Both the position numbers and the translations under genes were made by a program. A stretch of DNA of 20,552 bases, taken from SIG565 sp045540055 (GTDB lineage: Bacteria > Bacillota > Clostridia > Oscillospirales > Acutalibacteraceae). The notes under the pieces are model-generated. The model saw nothing but the letters and a program-made list of their open reading frames with translations, was not told the origin of the DNA and did no database searches. Every line of letters starts with the position of its first letter. The first letter of the stretch is position 1. Shown one piece after another: positions 7,148 through 15,386 of the stretch. The stretch covers positions 1 to 20,552 of the forward strand of contig JAZQGO010000031.1 of assembly GCA_045540055.1 (NCBI GenBank). The letters run 5' to 3'.

Positions 7148-8396
7148 TAAGCTCTTTTTGCCTGAATTTATATATTTCTTCGGTAGCGAGCGAAAGTTTT
7201 GTAACCACATTTTGCTTTGTTGGGTAACAGTAGAAAGAATCCTTTTCGGTTGAAATATCTATGCAGTCAAATGGCTTTATATAGCAATAATCATACTCAA
7301 TATGCACGCCGTACATAGTCCTCGGTTTGCGCACAATCTCATAATCCTCGCCGTTATAATGACCCTTTAGTACAAAACCGTTTTCGGCATCGTGTGTGAG
7401 TGTTGCTTTACCTAAATTTTCAAACTTCATACATCTCGGCAGAGAATAAACCTCGACCTCATTGCTAAAGGAATATTCACCATTTTCAATTTGACGTCGT
7501 ACTTCGCTTCTTTGCCACTCATACCAGTCGGGTATGTGAGAAAACTCGGTCTCACCTGACAACGCTTCTAATTCGCCAAGCTCGGTCATGGTCCAGCGCT
7601 TGCCACACTCTTCACAGTAAATTTCAGTGCCTTGAGACGCCATTTTATGCTCACTCTTACAAGCAGGGCACTGATATAAAACCTTGTGCAGCCCCTCGGC
7701 ACGAAACGGCTCGTCGATTATGATGTTTTGCTCACGCTGCCACTTGTATTCATCGTACTGCATAGCGTTTTTTATAGCCTCATTTATCTGCTCTACCGAC
7801 ATTTTTTCTACGTCTTCGGCAGTTAAAATCTGTGTAAGGGTTGTATATAGCGGCACCTTGCGGGGCTTGCGATAGTTCCAAAACGGCGTATAAAGATAGT
7901 TGCCGTGGTGAAGCATAACCACCACAGGCACCTTATTCATCTTAATAAGCTTACCGAGGGCGTCGGGCAAAATCGCAGTAGTGCCTACGGGCGAATATCT
8001 TGCCTCTGGATACATACACAGCACATCGCCACACTTTAACACTTTGCGTATCGACTTAATCAAATGCAAATCATTTGTGAATTTTCGCTTGCAGATACAG
8101 CCAAGCAATTCCATAAGCCACGGGCGACGATAATACCCGTCAATTGTGGCAACATTGTTTACTCTGTGGGGGTAGGTCGCGATTGCACTCAACTCAAAGT
8201 CGACAAAATACATATGATTGCTAAGCAAAATATAGGGCGGCTTTAAGCCCTCCATATTAAATTTTTCAATTTTATATTTTAGTCCCATAGTGGCAATTTT
8301 ACTGACTACATATAAAAGGAATGTCATAATCTTAGGCTGACGAATGGGATATTTTGCGGTATTATAATATTTTTTGCTTTTATAATTTACTTCCAT
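7137..8396 (-). CDS. PlsC-like acyltransferase with embedded zinc ribbon
   Basis: The N-terminal half (about 45-200) is a lysophospholipid-type acyltransferase domain. It carries the NHMYFVD box giving His61-X4-Asp66, and YPEARYSPVG (129-138) in place of the FPEGTRS block. A four-Cys zinc ribbon follows: Cys243 and Cys246 (CPAC), Cys261 and Cys264 (CEEC). The remaining 150 residues form a beta-rich C-terminal region that I do not recognise. At 419 residues it is much longer than typical PlsC (about 240). It probably transfers an acyl chain from acyl-ACP or acyl-CoA to a lysolipid or other acceptor at the membrane face; the acceptor is unknown. The start ATG has a GAGGAG site and a good promoter behind it. 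It appears monocistronic. Confidence 0.82.
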   Translation of the reverse strand: MEVNYKSKKYYNTAKYPIRQPKIMTFLLYVVSKIATMGLKYKIEKFNMEGLKPPYILLSNHMYFVDFELSAIATYPHRVNNVATIDGYYRRPWLMELLGCICKRKFTNDLHLIKSIRKVLKCGDVLCMYPEARYSPVGTTAILPDALGKLIKMNKVPVVVMLHHGNYLYTPFWNYRKPRKVPLYTTLTQILTAEDVEKMSVEQINEAIKNAMQYDEYKWQREQNIIIDEPFRAEGLHKVLYQCPACKSEHKMASQGTEIYCEECGKRWTMTELGELEALSGETEFSHIPDWYEWQRSEVRRQIENGEYSFSNEVEVYSLPRCMKFENLGKATLTHDAENGFVLKGHYNGEDYEIVRKPRTMYGVHIEYDYCYIKPFDCIDISTEKDSFYCYPTKQNVVTKLSLATEEIYKFRQKELIKK

Positions 8397-8425
8397 ATTT
8401 TTCTCCTCTCATTCCCCTTAAATTA

Positions 8426-8454
8426 AGTATACATTGCCTACGCATATTTGACAA
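8426..8454 (-). promoter_or_regulatory. Promoter of the acyltransferase gene
   Basis: On the minus strand TTGTCA (8449-8454) and TATACT (8426-8431) are each 5/6 matches to consensus with a 17-bp spacer, 30 nt before the ATG. Confidence 0.7.
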
Positions 8455-8505
8455 GTTATAATTTTTATGAAAATTTCTTGATATTTCCAATAGGCCATAT
8501 TAATT

Positions 8506-8537
8506 AAAGGGTTAGCGAAGAATATCGCTAACCCTTT
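8506..8537 (-). terminator. Terminator of the MATE gene
   Basis: Perfect 13-bp arms 8506-8518 and 8525-8537 around a 6-nt loop, starting 3 nt beyond the MATE stop codon in the minus direction. The U-tract on that strand is short (TTTAATTAAT), so the efficiency may be modest. Confidence 0.75.
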
Positions 8538-8540
8538 TTA

Positions 8541-9914
8541 CTATTGCTTTAACAGTCGTTTACTCAATCTCTTTTGTACAATCAAATAACATATAAAATG
8601 CCCTAATATACAGGCAATCCACGAGGCAGGGTATGATAGGTAAAGATTTTGTGGCGTGTGAAATTGAGGTGTCGCAAAAACGGTGAATATCCACATAATA
8701 CGAACGCCGCAAACACCGAGAACGGATATAATCATCGGAGCAAGTGAAACACCCATTCCTCTTACTGCACCAACCAGAATTTCCATAACACCGCAGAGGA
8801 AATACGGCAGGCCAAGCCAAAGAAGTCTTATTGTACCAAATTCAATGGCCGCCGCATCATCGGTTATATATATACTGAGTAGCTTCTGTGATAACAAGCA
8901 TACCGCCCCACTCATTGATATGGCAACAACAAACATTGTAAGCATACCTGTTCGCATTATTTTGCCTAACCTCTTAATATTACCTGCGCCGACATTCTGC
9001 CCTGTAAAGTTGAGTGACATCTGGTAAAACGCATTCATGGTAACATATATAAAACCGTCAATATTAGCCCCTGCCGCATTACCCGCAACGGCAGATGCGC
9101 CAAAAGAGTTGACCGACGACTGAATAATAACATTCGAGAGTGCAAAAACCGAGCCCTGAATACCTGTAGGCAGACCGAGTCGCAAAATCTTTTTGAGCGA
9201 CTTAAATTCTATTTTGATTCTTTTAAGCTCAAACCGCCATACGCCATCGGTACGCATCAGGCGGATAATAACCAAAATAGCCGATATAGCTTGTGATACA
9301 ACCGTTGCAATGGCTACACCCTCAATATCCATATTAAATGCCGTAACAAAGAAAACATTCAGTATTACGTTAGCGGCGCCACCCAGCGACAGAAACATTA
9401 AAGGACTTTTGGTGTCACCCGTAGCGCGCAATATGGCGGCCGAAAAATTATAAACGAGGCTGAAAACAACACCGCAAAAATATATCTTCATATAAATAGA
9501 CGATTTCGGTAAAATAGCTTCGGGGGTATCCATCATACGCAGTAATGGTTCTGAAAATGAAACACCTGCCACCGACAGTATAACGCCGCATATAACCGCT
9601 AAAGGAATGGCTGTATGTACCGTTTTGCGCACATTATCATCATCCTTTGCACCAATCGCATTGGCAACGACAACGCCGACACCGGTTGATATACCGATAA
9701 ACAGATTTACAAACAAATTAGTAAGTGAGCCCGTAGCACCCACTGCGCCTACCGACTCACTACCTCTGAAATGACTGATAACAATCAAATCGGCCGCATT
9801 AAAAAGCAACTGTAAAATACCGGTTAAAATAATCGGTATTGTATAACGAATGATGTTGCTGAGTAATGGGCCGTTAATCATATCAATATTAAGTTTACCT
9901 CTGTGCGCTGACAT
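8541..9914 (-). CDS. MATE family multidrug/cation antiporter
   Basis: This is a multidrug and toxin extrusion protein: a 12-helix inner-membrane exporter that uses a Na+ or H+ gradient. The sequence starts with a polar lead and enters helix 1 at NIIRYTIPIILTGILQLLFNAADLIVI. It shows the Gly-rich GAVGATGSLTNLF segment, an internal repeat of the same shape after about residue 235 (LRLGLPTGIQGSVFALSNVII), and twelve hydrophobic stretches. I prefer the ATG at 9914 (457 aa) because TCTCCT at 9922-9927, AGGAGA on the coding strand, lies 7 nt upstream. A GTG at 9938 would add eight residues but has no site of its own. The substrate is not predictable. It has its own promoter and terminator, so it is probably a single-gene unit. 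Confidence 0.92.
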   Translation of the reverse strand: MSAHRGKLNIDMINGPLLSNIIRYTIPIILTGILQLLFNAADLIVISHFRGSESVGAVGATGSLTNLFVNLFIGISTGVGVVVANAIGAKDDDNVRKTVHTAIPLAVICGVILSVAGVSFSEPLLRMMDTPEAILPKSSIYMKIYFCGVVFSLVYNFSAAILRATGDTKSPLMFLSLGGAANVILNVFFVTAFNMDIEGVAIATVVSQAISAILVIIRLMRTDGVWRFELKRIKIEFKSLKKILRLGLPTGIQGSVFALSNVIIQSSVNSFGASAVAGNAAGANIDGFIYVTMNAFYQMSLNFTGQNVGAGNIKRLGKIMRTGMLTMFVVAISMSGAVCLLSQKLLSIYITDDAAAIEFGTIRLLWLGLPYFLCGVMEILVGAVRGMGVSLAPMIISVLGVCGVRIMWIFTVFATPQFHTPQNLYLSYPASWIACILGHFICYLIVQKRLSKRLLKQ

Positions 9915-9952
9915 ACCGTCATCTCCTGTACTGAGCACATTTTCATACTATT

Positions 9953-9982
9953 GTTATACCCCCAACACCCATTTTAAGTCAA
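9953..9982 (-). promoter_or_regulatory. Promoter of the MATE gene
   Basis: On the minus strand TTGACT (9977-9982) and TATAAC (9953-9958), each 5/6 to consensus, with an 18-bp spacer. It is back to back with the PAP2 promoter. Confidence 0.65.
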
Positions 9983-10010
9983 CCTATTTTAAGCGTTTTT
10001 TTAAACTTTG

Positions 10011-10039
10011 TTGACATTAAATAAAAATTATATTAAGAT
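10011..10039 (+). promoter_or_regulatory. Promoter of the PAP2 gene
   Basis: A perfect TTGACA (10011-10016) is followed by a 17-bp spacer and TAAGAT (10034-10039). It diverges from the MATE promoter less than 30 bp away. Confidence 0.65.
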
Positions 10040-10077
10040 TTAAATGTAATGCTAACAAAATAAAAAAGGTGTCTAAA

Positions 10078-10566
10078 ATGTCTAAGGAATTTTATGTAAA
10101 AATACTAAATTTTATGAACTCACATCATAATTTGAAACGGGCAACTGTGCTTATTGCGAAGGCTATAACATACTTTACCTATGTTTACGCTATTTTGCTT
10201 GTAGCTTATTCCTTTTTCTTTGCCTATGATAAATTTATTTATGTGCTTTTAGTGCCGAGTATTGCCTTTTTGGCCGTCAGCATTATAAGATATTTTATCA
10301 ATGCGCCACGGCCGTATGAAAAATACAATATTACCCCACTTTATAATAAAAAAACCAAGGGTAAATCATTTCCTTCACGTCACACCTTTTCGATATTTAT
10401 AATCGCTTTTACAAGCTTTCTTATAAACATACCGCTTGGTATAATATTTACTGTTTTGGGTATAATTCTTGCCGTCAGTCGTATACTTTGCGGTGTTCAT
10501 TTTATTAAAGATGTATTAGCAGGCTTTGTTTGCGCCTGCATTTCAGCACTGTTTTTCTTGTTATGA
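10078..10566 (+). CDS. PAP2 superfamily membrane phosphatase
   Basis: This 162-residue membrane protein has the three PAP2 signature blocks. They are Arg71-X6-Arg78-Pro79 (C1, with Arg in place of the usual first Lys), Pro99-Ser100-Arg101-His102 (C2), and Ser134-Arg135-X3-Gly139-X-His141-X3-Asp145 (C3). Hydrophobic helices surround them. Enzymes of this type dephosphorylate lipid phosphates such as phosphatidate, phosphatidylglycerol phosphate or undecaprenyl pyrophosphate at the outer membrane face; the substrate is not determined by the motifs. I choose the ATG at 10078, which has AAGG 8 nt upstream, over the GTG at 10069 that overlaps that site. The lipoprotein gene follows on the same strand after 80 nt with no clear terminator between. 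Confidence 0.88.
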   Translation: MSKEFYVKILNFMNSHHNLKRATVLIAKAITYFTYVYAILLVAYSFFFAYDKFIYVLLVPSIAFLAVSIIRYFINAPRPYEKYNITPLYNKKTKGKSFPSRHTFSIFIIAFTSFLINIPLGIIFTVLGIILAVSRILCGVHFIKDVLAGFVCACISALFFLL

Positions 10567-10646
10567 TTTAATCTTATTTTTTCCAAAATAAAAAATGTTT
10601 TTGCACTTCTTTTATGTGCATACTAATGATAAAAGGAGGCGAAAAA

Positions 10647-11078
10647 ATGAAAAAAGTCATAATATCTGTTATTACCGTACTCAGTGTTCTCAGCGTATTT
10701 ACAGGCTGTAGCGCGCGTGAAATGGATAACGCAGGAAGTCGAGTTGAATCGTCTTTTGACTCGGTCGAAGATAAGGTTGAAAGCGGTATAAACGGCATTA
10801 CCGGCAACGACAGCAGCAACAATAATAATAATAACAATAATAACAATAGCAACACCTCATCTACAGCAAAAATTACGGCAGATGAGGCCAAGAAAATTGC
10901 GCTTAAGCACGCAAATCTTTCAGAAGCCGATGTGTCGGATGTTGACATTGAACTTGAAAGAGATAATGGCGTTTTAAATTATGAAATCACATTTGATACA
11001 AAGACTACCGAATATGATTATCATATCGACGCTAACACCGGTGATATAATTTCATCATCAAAAGAAAAAAGAGATTAA
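10647..11078 (+). CDS. Lipoprotein with poly-Asn linker and C-terminal PepSY domain
   Basis: The mature protein is predicted to be surface-anchored. A short basic N-terminus and hydrophobic stretch (MKKVIISVITVLSVLSV) lead to FTGC, giving Cys21 as the lipidated residue; Phe at -3 is unusual for a lipobox but tolerable. Residues 22-57 are polar. Ten asparagines at 58-67 form a flexible linker, and about 76-137 form a PepSY domain (ITADEAKKIALKHANLSEAD ... YDYHIDANTGDII). PepSY domains are thought to inhibit or bind peptidases outside the cell; the partner is unknown. The ATG at 10647 has AAAGGAGG 6 nt upstream and replaces a longer in-frame start at 10614. Length is 143 residues. The gene ends directly in a terminator. 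Confidence 0.85.
   Translation: MKKVIISVITVLSVLSVFTGCSAREMDNAGSRVESSFDSVEDKVESGINGITGNDSSNNNNNNNNNNSNTSSTAKITADEAKKIALKHANLSEADVSDVDIELERDNGVLNYEITFDTKTTEYDYHIDANTGDIISSSKEKRD
10818..10847 (+). repeat. AAT/AAC trinucleotide run encoding ten Asn
   Basis: Ten consecutive Asn codons (seven AAT, three AAC) inside the lipoprotein gene. Such runs can change length by slippage in whole codons, which would lengthen or shorten the linker without breaking the frame. Confidence 0.9.
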
Positions 11079-11107
11079 AAAAAGCCTCGTAAGAGGCTTT
11101 TTATTTT
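11079..11107. terminator. Bidirectional terminator between the lipoprotein gene and argF
   Basis: Arms AAAAAGCCTC (11079-11088) and GAGGCTTTTT (11093-11102) around GTAA. A/T tracts on both sides give a U-run on either strand: rightward after the lipoprotein gene, leftward after argF (stop at 11106). Confidence 0.92.
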
Positions 11108-12086
11108 ATAGAGTTGCCGCCATTACAGCTTTGATTGTATGCATACGGTTTTCGGCTTCATCAAATACAATAGAGCGTTCGCTCTCAAACACCTCGTCGG
11201 TAACCTCCATTGAGCTTCGACCGAATTTAGCGCCCATCTCGGCACCAACACCTGTTTTTAGGTCGTGGTAAGACGGTAGACAGTGCATAAACTTAGTATG
11301 CTCGCCTGCCATATTCATAAGCTCCATATTAACCTGATAGGGTGAAAGTTCTTTAATTCTTTCTTCCCAAACCTCAATAGGCTCGCCCATAGAAACCCAA
11401 ACGTCAGTGCAGATAACGTCGGCACCCTTTACACATGATATATCGGTGCTGAGGTTAATCGTAGCGCCCGTCGTCTTGGCAATTTCTCGACATTTTTCGA
11501 CAAGAGCGGCATCGGGAAAATATTTTTCGGGTGCGCAGGCAGTAAAGTTAAGTCCCATAAGCGCCGCACCAACCATTAAGGAGTTTCCCATATTATAACG
11601 GGCATCGCCCATATAGACAAAGTTGATACCTTTAAGGCGTCCGAAATGCTCCTTAATTGTAAGGAAATCGGCAAGAATTTGTGTTGGGTGAAACTCATTA
11701 GTAAGTCCGTTCCATACAGGAACTGACGAATAGAGCGCCAATTCCTCAACAATTTCTTGACCAAAACCGCGATACTCAATACCGTCATAAATACGGGAAA
11801 GCACACGTGCCGTATCGGCGATACTCTCTTTTTTACCTATTTGCGAGCCCGACGGGTCAAGATAGGTAACGCCCATACCGAGGTCATACGCCGCAACCTC
11901 AAAGCTGCAACGTGTACGGGTGCTTGTCTTTTCAAATATAAGCGCAATATTCTTACCCTCGCACATTTTATGCGGTATGCCGTTTTTCTTTTTTAGTTTA
12001 AGCTCTGCCGAGAGGTCGAGCAAATACTCTATTTCCTCCGGTGTAAAGTCTAAAAGCTTTAAAAAATCTCTACCTTTAAGATTCAT
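11106..12086 (-). CDS. argF: Ornithine carbamoyltransferase
   Basis: The enzyme joins carbamoyl phosphate to ornithine to give citrulline in the cytosol. The 326-residue sequence shows the carbamoyl-phosphate motif STRTR (55-59), HPTQ (133-136), the ornithine-loop pattern DVWVSMGE (228-235) and the catalytic HCLP (268-271) with Cys269. Length is normal for the family. It is the last gene of the arginine operon, starting 11 nt after argD behind an AAGGAG site, and ends at a strong terminator. The anabolic role follows from its place in argGCJBDF; no deiminase-pathway neighbours (arcA, arcC) are in the window. ArgF rather than catabolic ArcB is therefore preferred. Confidence 0.96.
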   Translation of the reverse strand: MNLKGRDFLKLLDFTPEEIEYLLDLSAELKLKKKNGIPHKMCEGKNIALIFEKTSTRTRCSFEVAAYDLGMGVTYLDPSGSQIGKKESIADTARVLSRIYDGIEYRGFGQEIVEELALYSSVPVWNGLTNEFHPTQILADFLTIKEHFGRLKGINFVYMGDARYNMGNSLMVGAALMGLNFTACAPEKYFPDAALVEKCREIAKTTGATINLSTDISCVKGADVICTDVWVSMGEPIEVWEERIKELSPYQVNMELMNMAGEHTKFMHCLPSYHDLKTGVGAEMGAKFGRSSMEVTDEVFESERSIVFDEAENRMHTIKAVMAATL

Positions 12087-12097
12087 TTTACTTCTCC

Positions 12098-13270
12098 TTA
12101 TTTACAAGCGTCTACTATAATATCAACTGCCGTCTGTAAAAGCTCCCATGGAATATTAAGCGGTGGAAGTAATCTTACCTTGCTTTTTGCGGTTATAACT
12201 ATAACGCCATTTTCGCGGCACTTTTCTACTATTTCAGCGGCAGACTTTTGAGTTTCAATACCAAGCATAAGTCCGAGTCCGCTAACCGATTTAATGCCCT
12301 GCTTACCCTGCAAGGTCTCTTTAATATAGTTACCCTTTTTAGTAACCTCACAAAGTAACTCATCATCAATTCTATCGACTACGTTCAGCGCCGCCGCACA
12401 GCATACAGGGTTGCCGCCAAAGGTTGAGCCGTGACTCGAGGGTGCGAGAACTTCCTTTGTCTTTTCGCCAAACAAAGTCGCACCTATTGGCAAGCCTCCG
12501 CCGAGTCCCTTAGCGGTTGTAACGATATCAGGGTTTATGCCATACTGCTCGTATGCAAAATATGTACCGCAGCGTCCGTTACCACACTGCACCTCGTCAC
12601 AAATAAGCAGTATATCATTTTGTTTTGCAATATCGGCAAGCTGCTTAACATAAGCCTTATCAAGCGGCATAACACCGCCCTCACCCTGCACGATTTCAAA
12701 CATAATGGCAGCTACATCGCCCTTTGCAATGTACTGCTGAATTTCATCAATTTCCCCTGCTGCCGCGTAATAAAAGCCGTCAAGCATGGGGGTAAAATCC
12801 TTATGGAAAACCTCCTGACCCGTAGCGGTCAGTGTTGCCATAGTTCTGCCGTGAAAGCTGTTTACAAGGGTAATTATTTTATATCGGTCTTTTGTGTATT
12901 TATCCTGTGAATATTTACGCGCGGTTTTTATTGCGCACTCATTTGCCTCGGCACCCGAGTTGCAGAAAAACGCCCGTTTCATATCCACCTTTTTGCAAAG
13001 CTTTTCGGCAAGCTGTGCCACAGGCTCGGTATAAAAAAGATTTGACATATGCTGAATTTTGCCAAGCTGTGCATTAACCACCCTTATCCACTCGTCATCA
13101 GCAATGCCAAAGGTATTAACGGCAATACCTGCCGATAAATCAATATACTCCTTGTCATTTTCGTCATACACAAGTGTGCCCTTACCGCTTTTTATGACAA
13201 GCGGCTGGCGAGCATAAGTCTTGGCGTGAAAGGTATCGTCCTGCTTAACAGTTGTTAAATTCTTGTTCAT
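12098..13270 (-). CDS. argD: Acetylornithine aminotransferase
   Basis: A PLP-dependent class III aminotransferase that makes N-acetylornithine from N-acetylglutamate semialdehyde using glutamate. In the 390-residue chain the PLP phosphate-binding NSGAEAN is at 104-110. Asp225 with EV (CDEVQCG) contacts the pyridine nitrogen, and Lys254 in TTAKGLGGG is the Schiff-base lysine. An early YARQPLVIKSGKG segment is the usual ArgD N-terminal signature. The gene begins 9 nt after argB with an AGGGAT site and is followed 11 nt later by argF. Related enzymes also act in lysine synthesis, but the operon makes the arginine role very likely. Confidence 0.95.
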   Translation of the reverse strand: MNKNLTTVKQDDTFHAKTYARQPLVIKSGKGTLVYDENDKEYIDLSAGIAVNTFGIADDEWIRVVNAQLGKIQHMSNLFYTEPVAQLAEKLCKKVDMKRAFFCNSGAEANECAIKTARKYSQDKYTKDRYKIITLVNSFHGRTMATLTATGQEVFHKDFTPMLDGFYYAAAGEIDEIQQYIAKGDVAAIMFEIVQGEGGVMPLDKAYVKQLADIAKQNDILLICDEVQCGNGRCGTYFAYEQYGINPDIVTTAKGLGGGLPIGATLFGEKTKEVLAPSSHGSTFGGNPVCCAAALNVVDRIDDELLCEVTKKGNYIKETLQGKQGIKSVSGLGLMLGIETQKSAAEIVEKCRENGVIVITAKSKVRLLPPLNIPWELLQTAVDIIVDACK

Positions 13271-13279
13271 TAAATATCC

Positions 13280-14143
13280 CTAATTTCCGTAAATCATAGA
13301 ACCGGCGCCCTCGTCGGTAAGCATCTCAATAAGAATAGAGTGCGGCACACGGCCATCCATAATAATTACCGTCTTTACACCCTTTTCAATGGCCTCAATA
13401 CAGCCCTCAACCTTGGGTATCATACCGCCGCTTATGGTGCCGTCTTTAAGCAATTCTCTTGCCTCATCAACCGAAATGTTGGTCATTCGGCTGGTCGGGT
13501 CGTGCTTATCCTTTAAAATACCCTCAATATCGGTAAGCTCTAAAAGACGTTCGGCAGACAGAGCCGCCGCTATGGCAGACGCCGCAGTATCAGCATTGAT
13601 GTTATATACATTTCCCTCGGCATCGCAACCAACGGTTGAAACAACAGGTATATAGTTATGCTCAAGCAGTGTCACAATAGGCTCTATATCAACATCGGTA
13701 ATCTCACCTACAAAGCCGATTTCGGGGTTTTTCATTTTAGCGTAAATCATACCGCCGTCAATACCTGAAAGACCGATGGCTCTGCCACCCTTGACCTGCA
13801 AAAGATTGGCAAGGTTTTTATTGACCTTACCTGCTAAGACCATCTGCGCGATTTCGGCGCTTTCCTTATCGGTAACACGCAAGCCGTTAACAAACTGTGT
13901 CTGTTTGCCGAGCTTGGTCATTGTATTGGTGATTTCGGGACCACCGCCGTGCACCAGCACAACCTTAACACCAACGAGCTGCAGAAGAACTATATCCTCC
14001 ATAACCTGCTGCTTAAGATCCTCGTTTATCATAGCGTTGCCGCCATATTTTACTACAACAACCTTATTGTAATATTTTTGTATGTAGGGCAGTGCCTGTG
14101 TAAGAATTTCTGCACGCTGAAAATTTGTAATTTCCTGTGACAT
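13280..14143 (-). CDS. argB: Acetylglutamate kinase, arginine-sensitive type by its N-terminus
   Basis: It phosphorylates N-acetylglutamate, the committed step of the cyclic ornithine route. The ATP-binding KYGGNAM is at 32-38 and the substrate loop HGGGPEI at 65-71; NGLRVTD follows shortly after. Residues 9-25 form an extra N-terminal helix (QRAEILTQALPYIQKYY), a feature of arginine-inhibited hexameric kinases such as that of Thermotoga, so feedback inhibition is expected. I use the ATG at 14143 (287 aa), which has AAGGAG 7 nt before it, overlapping the argJ stop. An in-frame ATG at 14173 lies inside argJ and lacks a site. It is followed by argD after 9 nt. Confidence 0.95.
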   Translation of the reverse strand: MSQEITNFQRAEILTQALPYIQKYYNKVVVVKYGGNAMINEDLKQQVMEDIVLLQLVGVKVVLVHGGGPEITNTMTKLGKQTQFVNGLRVTDKESAEIAQMVLAGKVNKNLANLLQVKGGRAIGLSGIDGGMIYAKMKNPEIGFVGEITDVDIEPIVTLLEHNYIPVVSTVGCDAEGNVYNINADTAASAIAAALSAERLLELTDIEGILKDKHDPTSRMTNISVDEARELLKDGTISGGMIPKVEGCIEAIEKGVKTVIIMDGRVPHSILIEMLTDEGAGSMIYGN

Positions 14144-14153
14144 AATTAACTCC

Positions 14154-15368
14154 TTAGGTTCTATAATCTCCATTGATTTTTACATAATCGTATGTTAGGT
14201 CGCATCCCCAAGCGGTAGAATTGAATTCACCGCTTTTAAGGTCTACAAGTATTTCAATTTCTTTTTCGAGCAGTATTTCTTTTGCTCTTTCTTCTGAAAA
14301 GTCGACGCCTGCACCGTCGCGGCAAACCGAAATTTTACCTGCCGCCGATTTAAAGGAAACGTCAATTTTATTTACGTCGACCTGCGCACCCGAATAACCG
14401 ATAGCGCAAAGCACTCTGCCCCAGTTGGCATCGGCACCAAACATTGCCGCTTTGGTAAGTGACGAGCATATAACACTCTTGGCAACCGTTTTTGCAAGCT
14501 CTAATGTGGCGGCACCGCTAACCTTACACTCGAGTAATTTGGTTGCGCCCTCACCATCACCCGCAAGCATTCTGCAAAGAGCAACCGTAACGGTGTTCAG
14601 TGCCTTCATAAAGGTTTTAAAGTCGTCATTATCTGACGTAATTTCTGTATTTCCTGCCATACCGTTGGCAAGCACAGCAACCATATCGTTTGTTGAGGTA
14701 TCCCCATCAACACTAACCATATTAAAGGTGTTTTGAATATCGCTTGACAGTGCTCTAGTAAGCATTTCACTCGATATTGCAACGTCGGTGGTTATGAATA
14801 CAAGCATTGTTGCCATATTGGGATGAATCATACCTGAGCCCTTAGCGATACCGCCAAGGTGACAGGTTTTGCCGTCTATTGTAAACTGGGTCGCAATTTC
14901 CTTTTTTATGGTATCGGTAGTCATAATAGCCTCGGCGGCTGAAGTGCTGTCAAGTGATAATCCGCCTACCAGAGAGTCCATTCCTTTTTCAATCGGGGTA
15001 ATATCTAAAACCTGACCGATAACACCGGTTGATGCAACCACTATATCGTCAGGCGCAATGCCGAGCTTTTCTGCCAATAAATCACTCATCATTTCGGCCT
15101 TTTCTATGCCGTCGGCATTACAGGTGTTGGCGTTACCGCTATTGCAGATTACCGCCTGCGCTTTACCGTCAGAAATGTGCGCCTTTGTAACGGTAAGCGG
15201 CGCACCCTTAACAAGATTTGTAGTATAAACCGCCGCCGCATTGGCAGGGGTGTCACTTACTATAAGCGCTAAATCCTTTTTTAATTTGTTCTTTCTGATT
15301 CCGCAATGAATACCGTTTGCTCGAAATCCCTTGGCGGCGCAAACACCGCCGTCTATTATTTTTATCAT
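14154..15368 (-). CDS. argJ: Bifunctional glutamate N-acetyltransferase / ornithine acetyltransferase
   Basis: ArgJ moves the acetyl group from N-acetylornithine to glutamate, releasing ornithine and recycling acetylglutamate. Some members also use acetyl-CoA. The 404-residue precursor contains the self-cleavage motif KGSGMIHPNMATML; cleavage is expected between Ala186 and Thr187, with Thr187 as the new N-terminal nucleophile. The STGVIG oxyanion-hole block (113-118) is present. It starts 18 nt after argC with an AAAGGA site and its stop overlaps the argB ribosome site. Whether it is mono- or bifunctional cannot be read from the sequence. No argA or argE is in the window, consistent with the cyclic pathway. 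Confidence 0.95.
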   Translation of the reverse strand: MIKIIDGGVCAAKGFRANGIHCGIRKNKLKKDLALIVSDTPANAAAVYTTNLVKGAPLTVTKAHISDGKAQAVICNSGNANTCNADGIEKAEMMSDLLAEKLGIAPDDIVVASTGVIGQVLDITPIEKGMDSLVGGLSLDSTSAAEAIMTTDTIKKEIATQFTIDGKTCHLGGIAKGSGMIHPNMATMLVFITTDVAISSEMLTRALSSDIQNTFNMVSVDGDTSTNDMVAVLANGMAGNTEITSDNDDFKTFMKALNTVTVALCRMLAGDGEGATKLLECKVSGAATLELAKTVAKSVICSSLTKAAMFGADANWGRVLCAIGYSGAQVDVNKIDVSFKSAAGKISVCRDGAGVDFSEERAKEILLEKEIEILVDLKSGEFNSTAWGCDLTYDYVKINGDYRT

Positions 15369-15386
15369 TTAAAAAATCCTTTCAAG

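Noticed and set aside
9915..9938. GTG start extending the MATE protein by eight residues
   Set aside because: The AGGAGA site lies inside this extension at the right distance from the ATG at 9914, and the GTG has no site of its own.
10601..10630. Possible separate promoter for the PepSY lipoprotein (TTGCAC ... TAATGA)
   Set aside because: Both hexamers are poor matches; read-through from the PAP2 gene is as likely.
10574..10948. Minus-strand frame with a poly-Leu run opposite the lipoprotein
   Set aside because: The Leu run is just the antisense of the Asn codons; the sense frame has a lipobox, PepSY domain and strong ribosome site.
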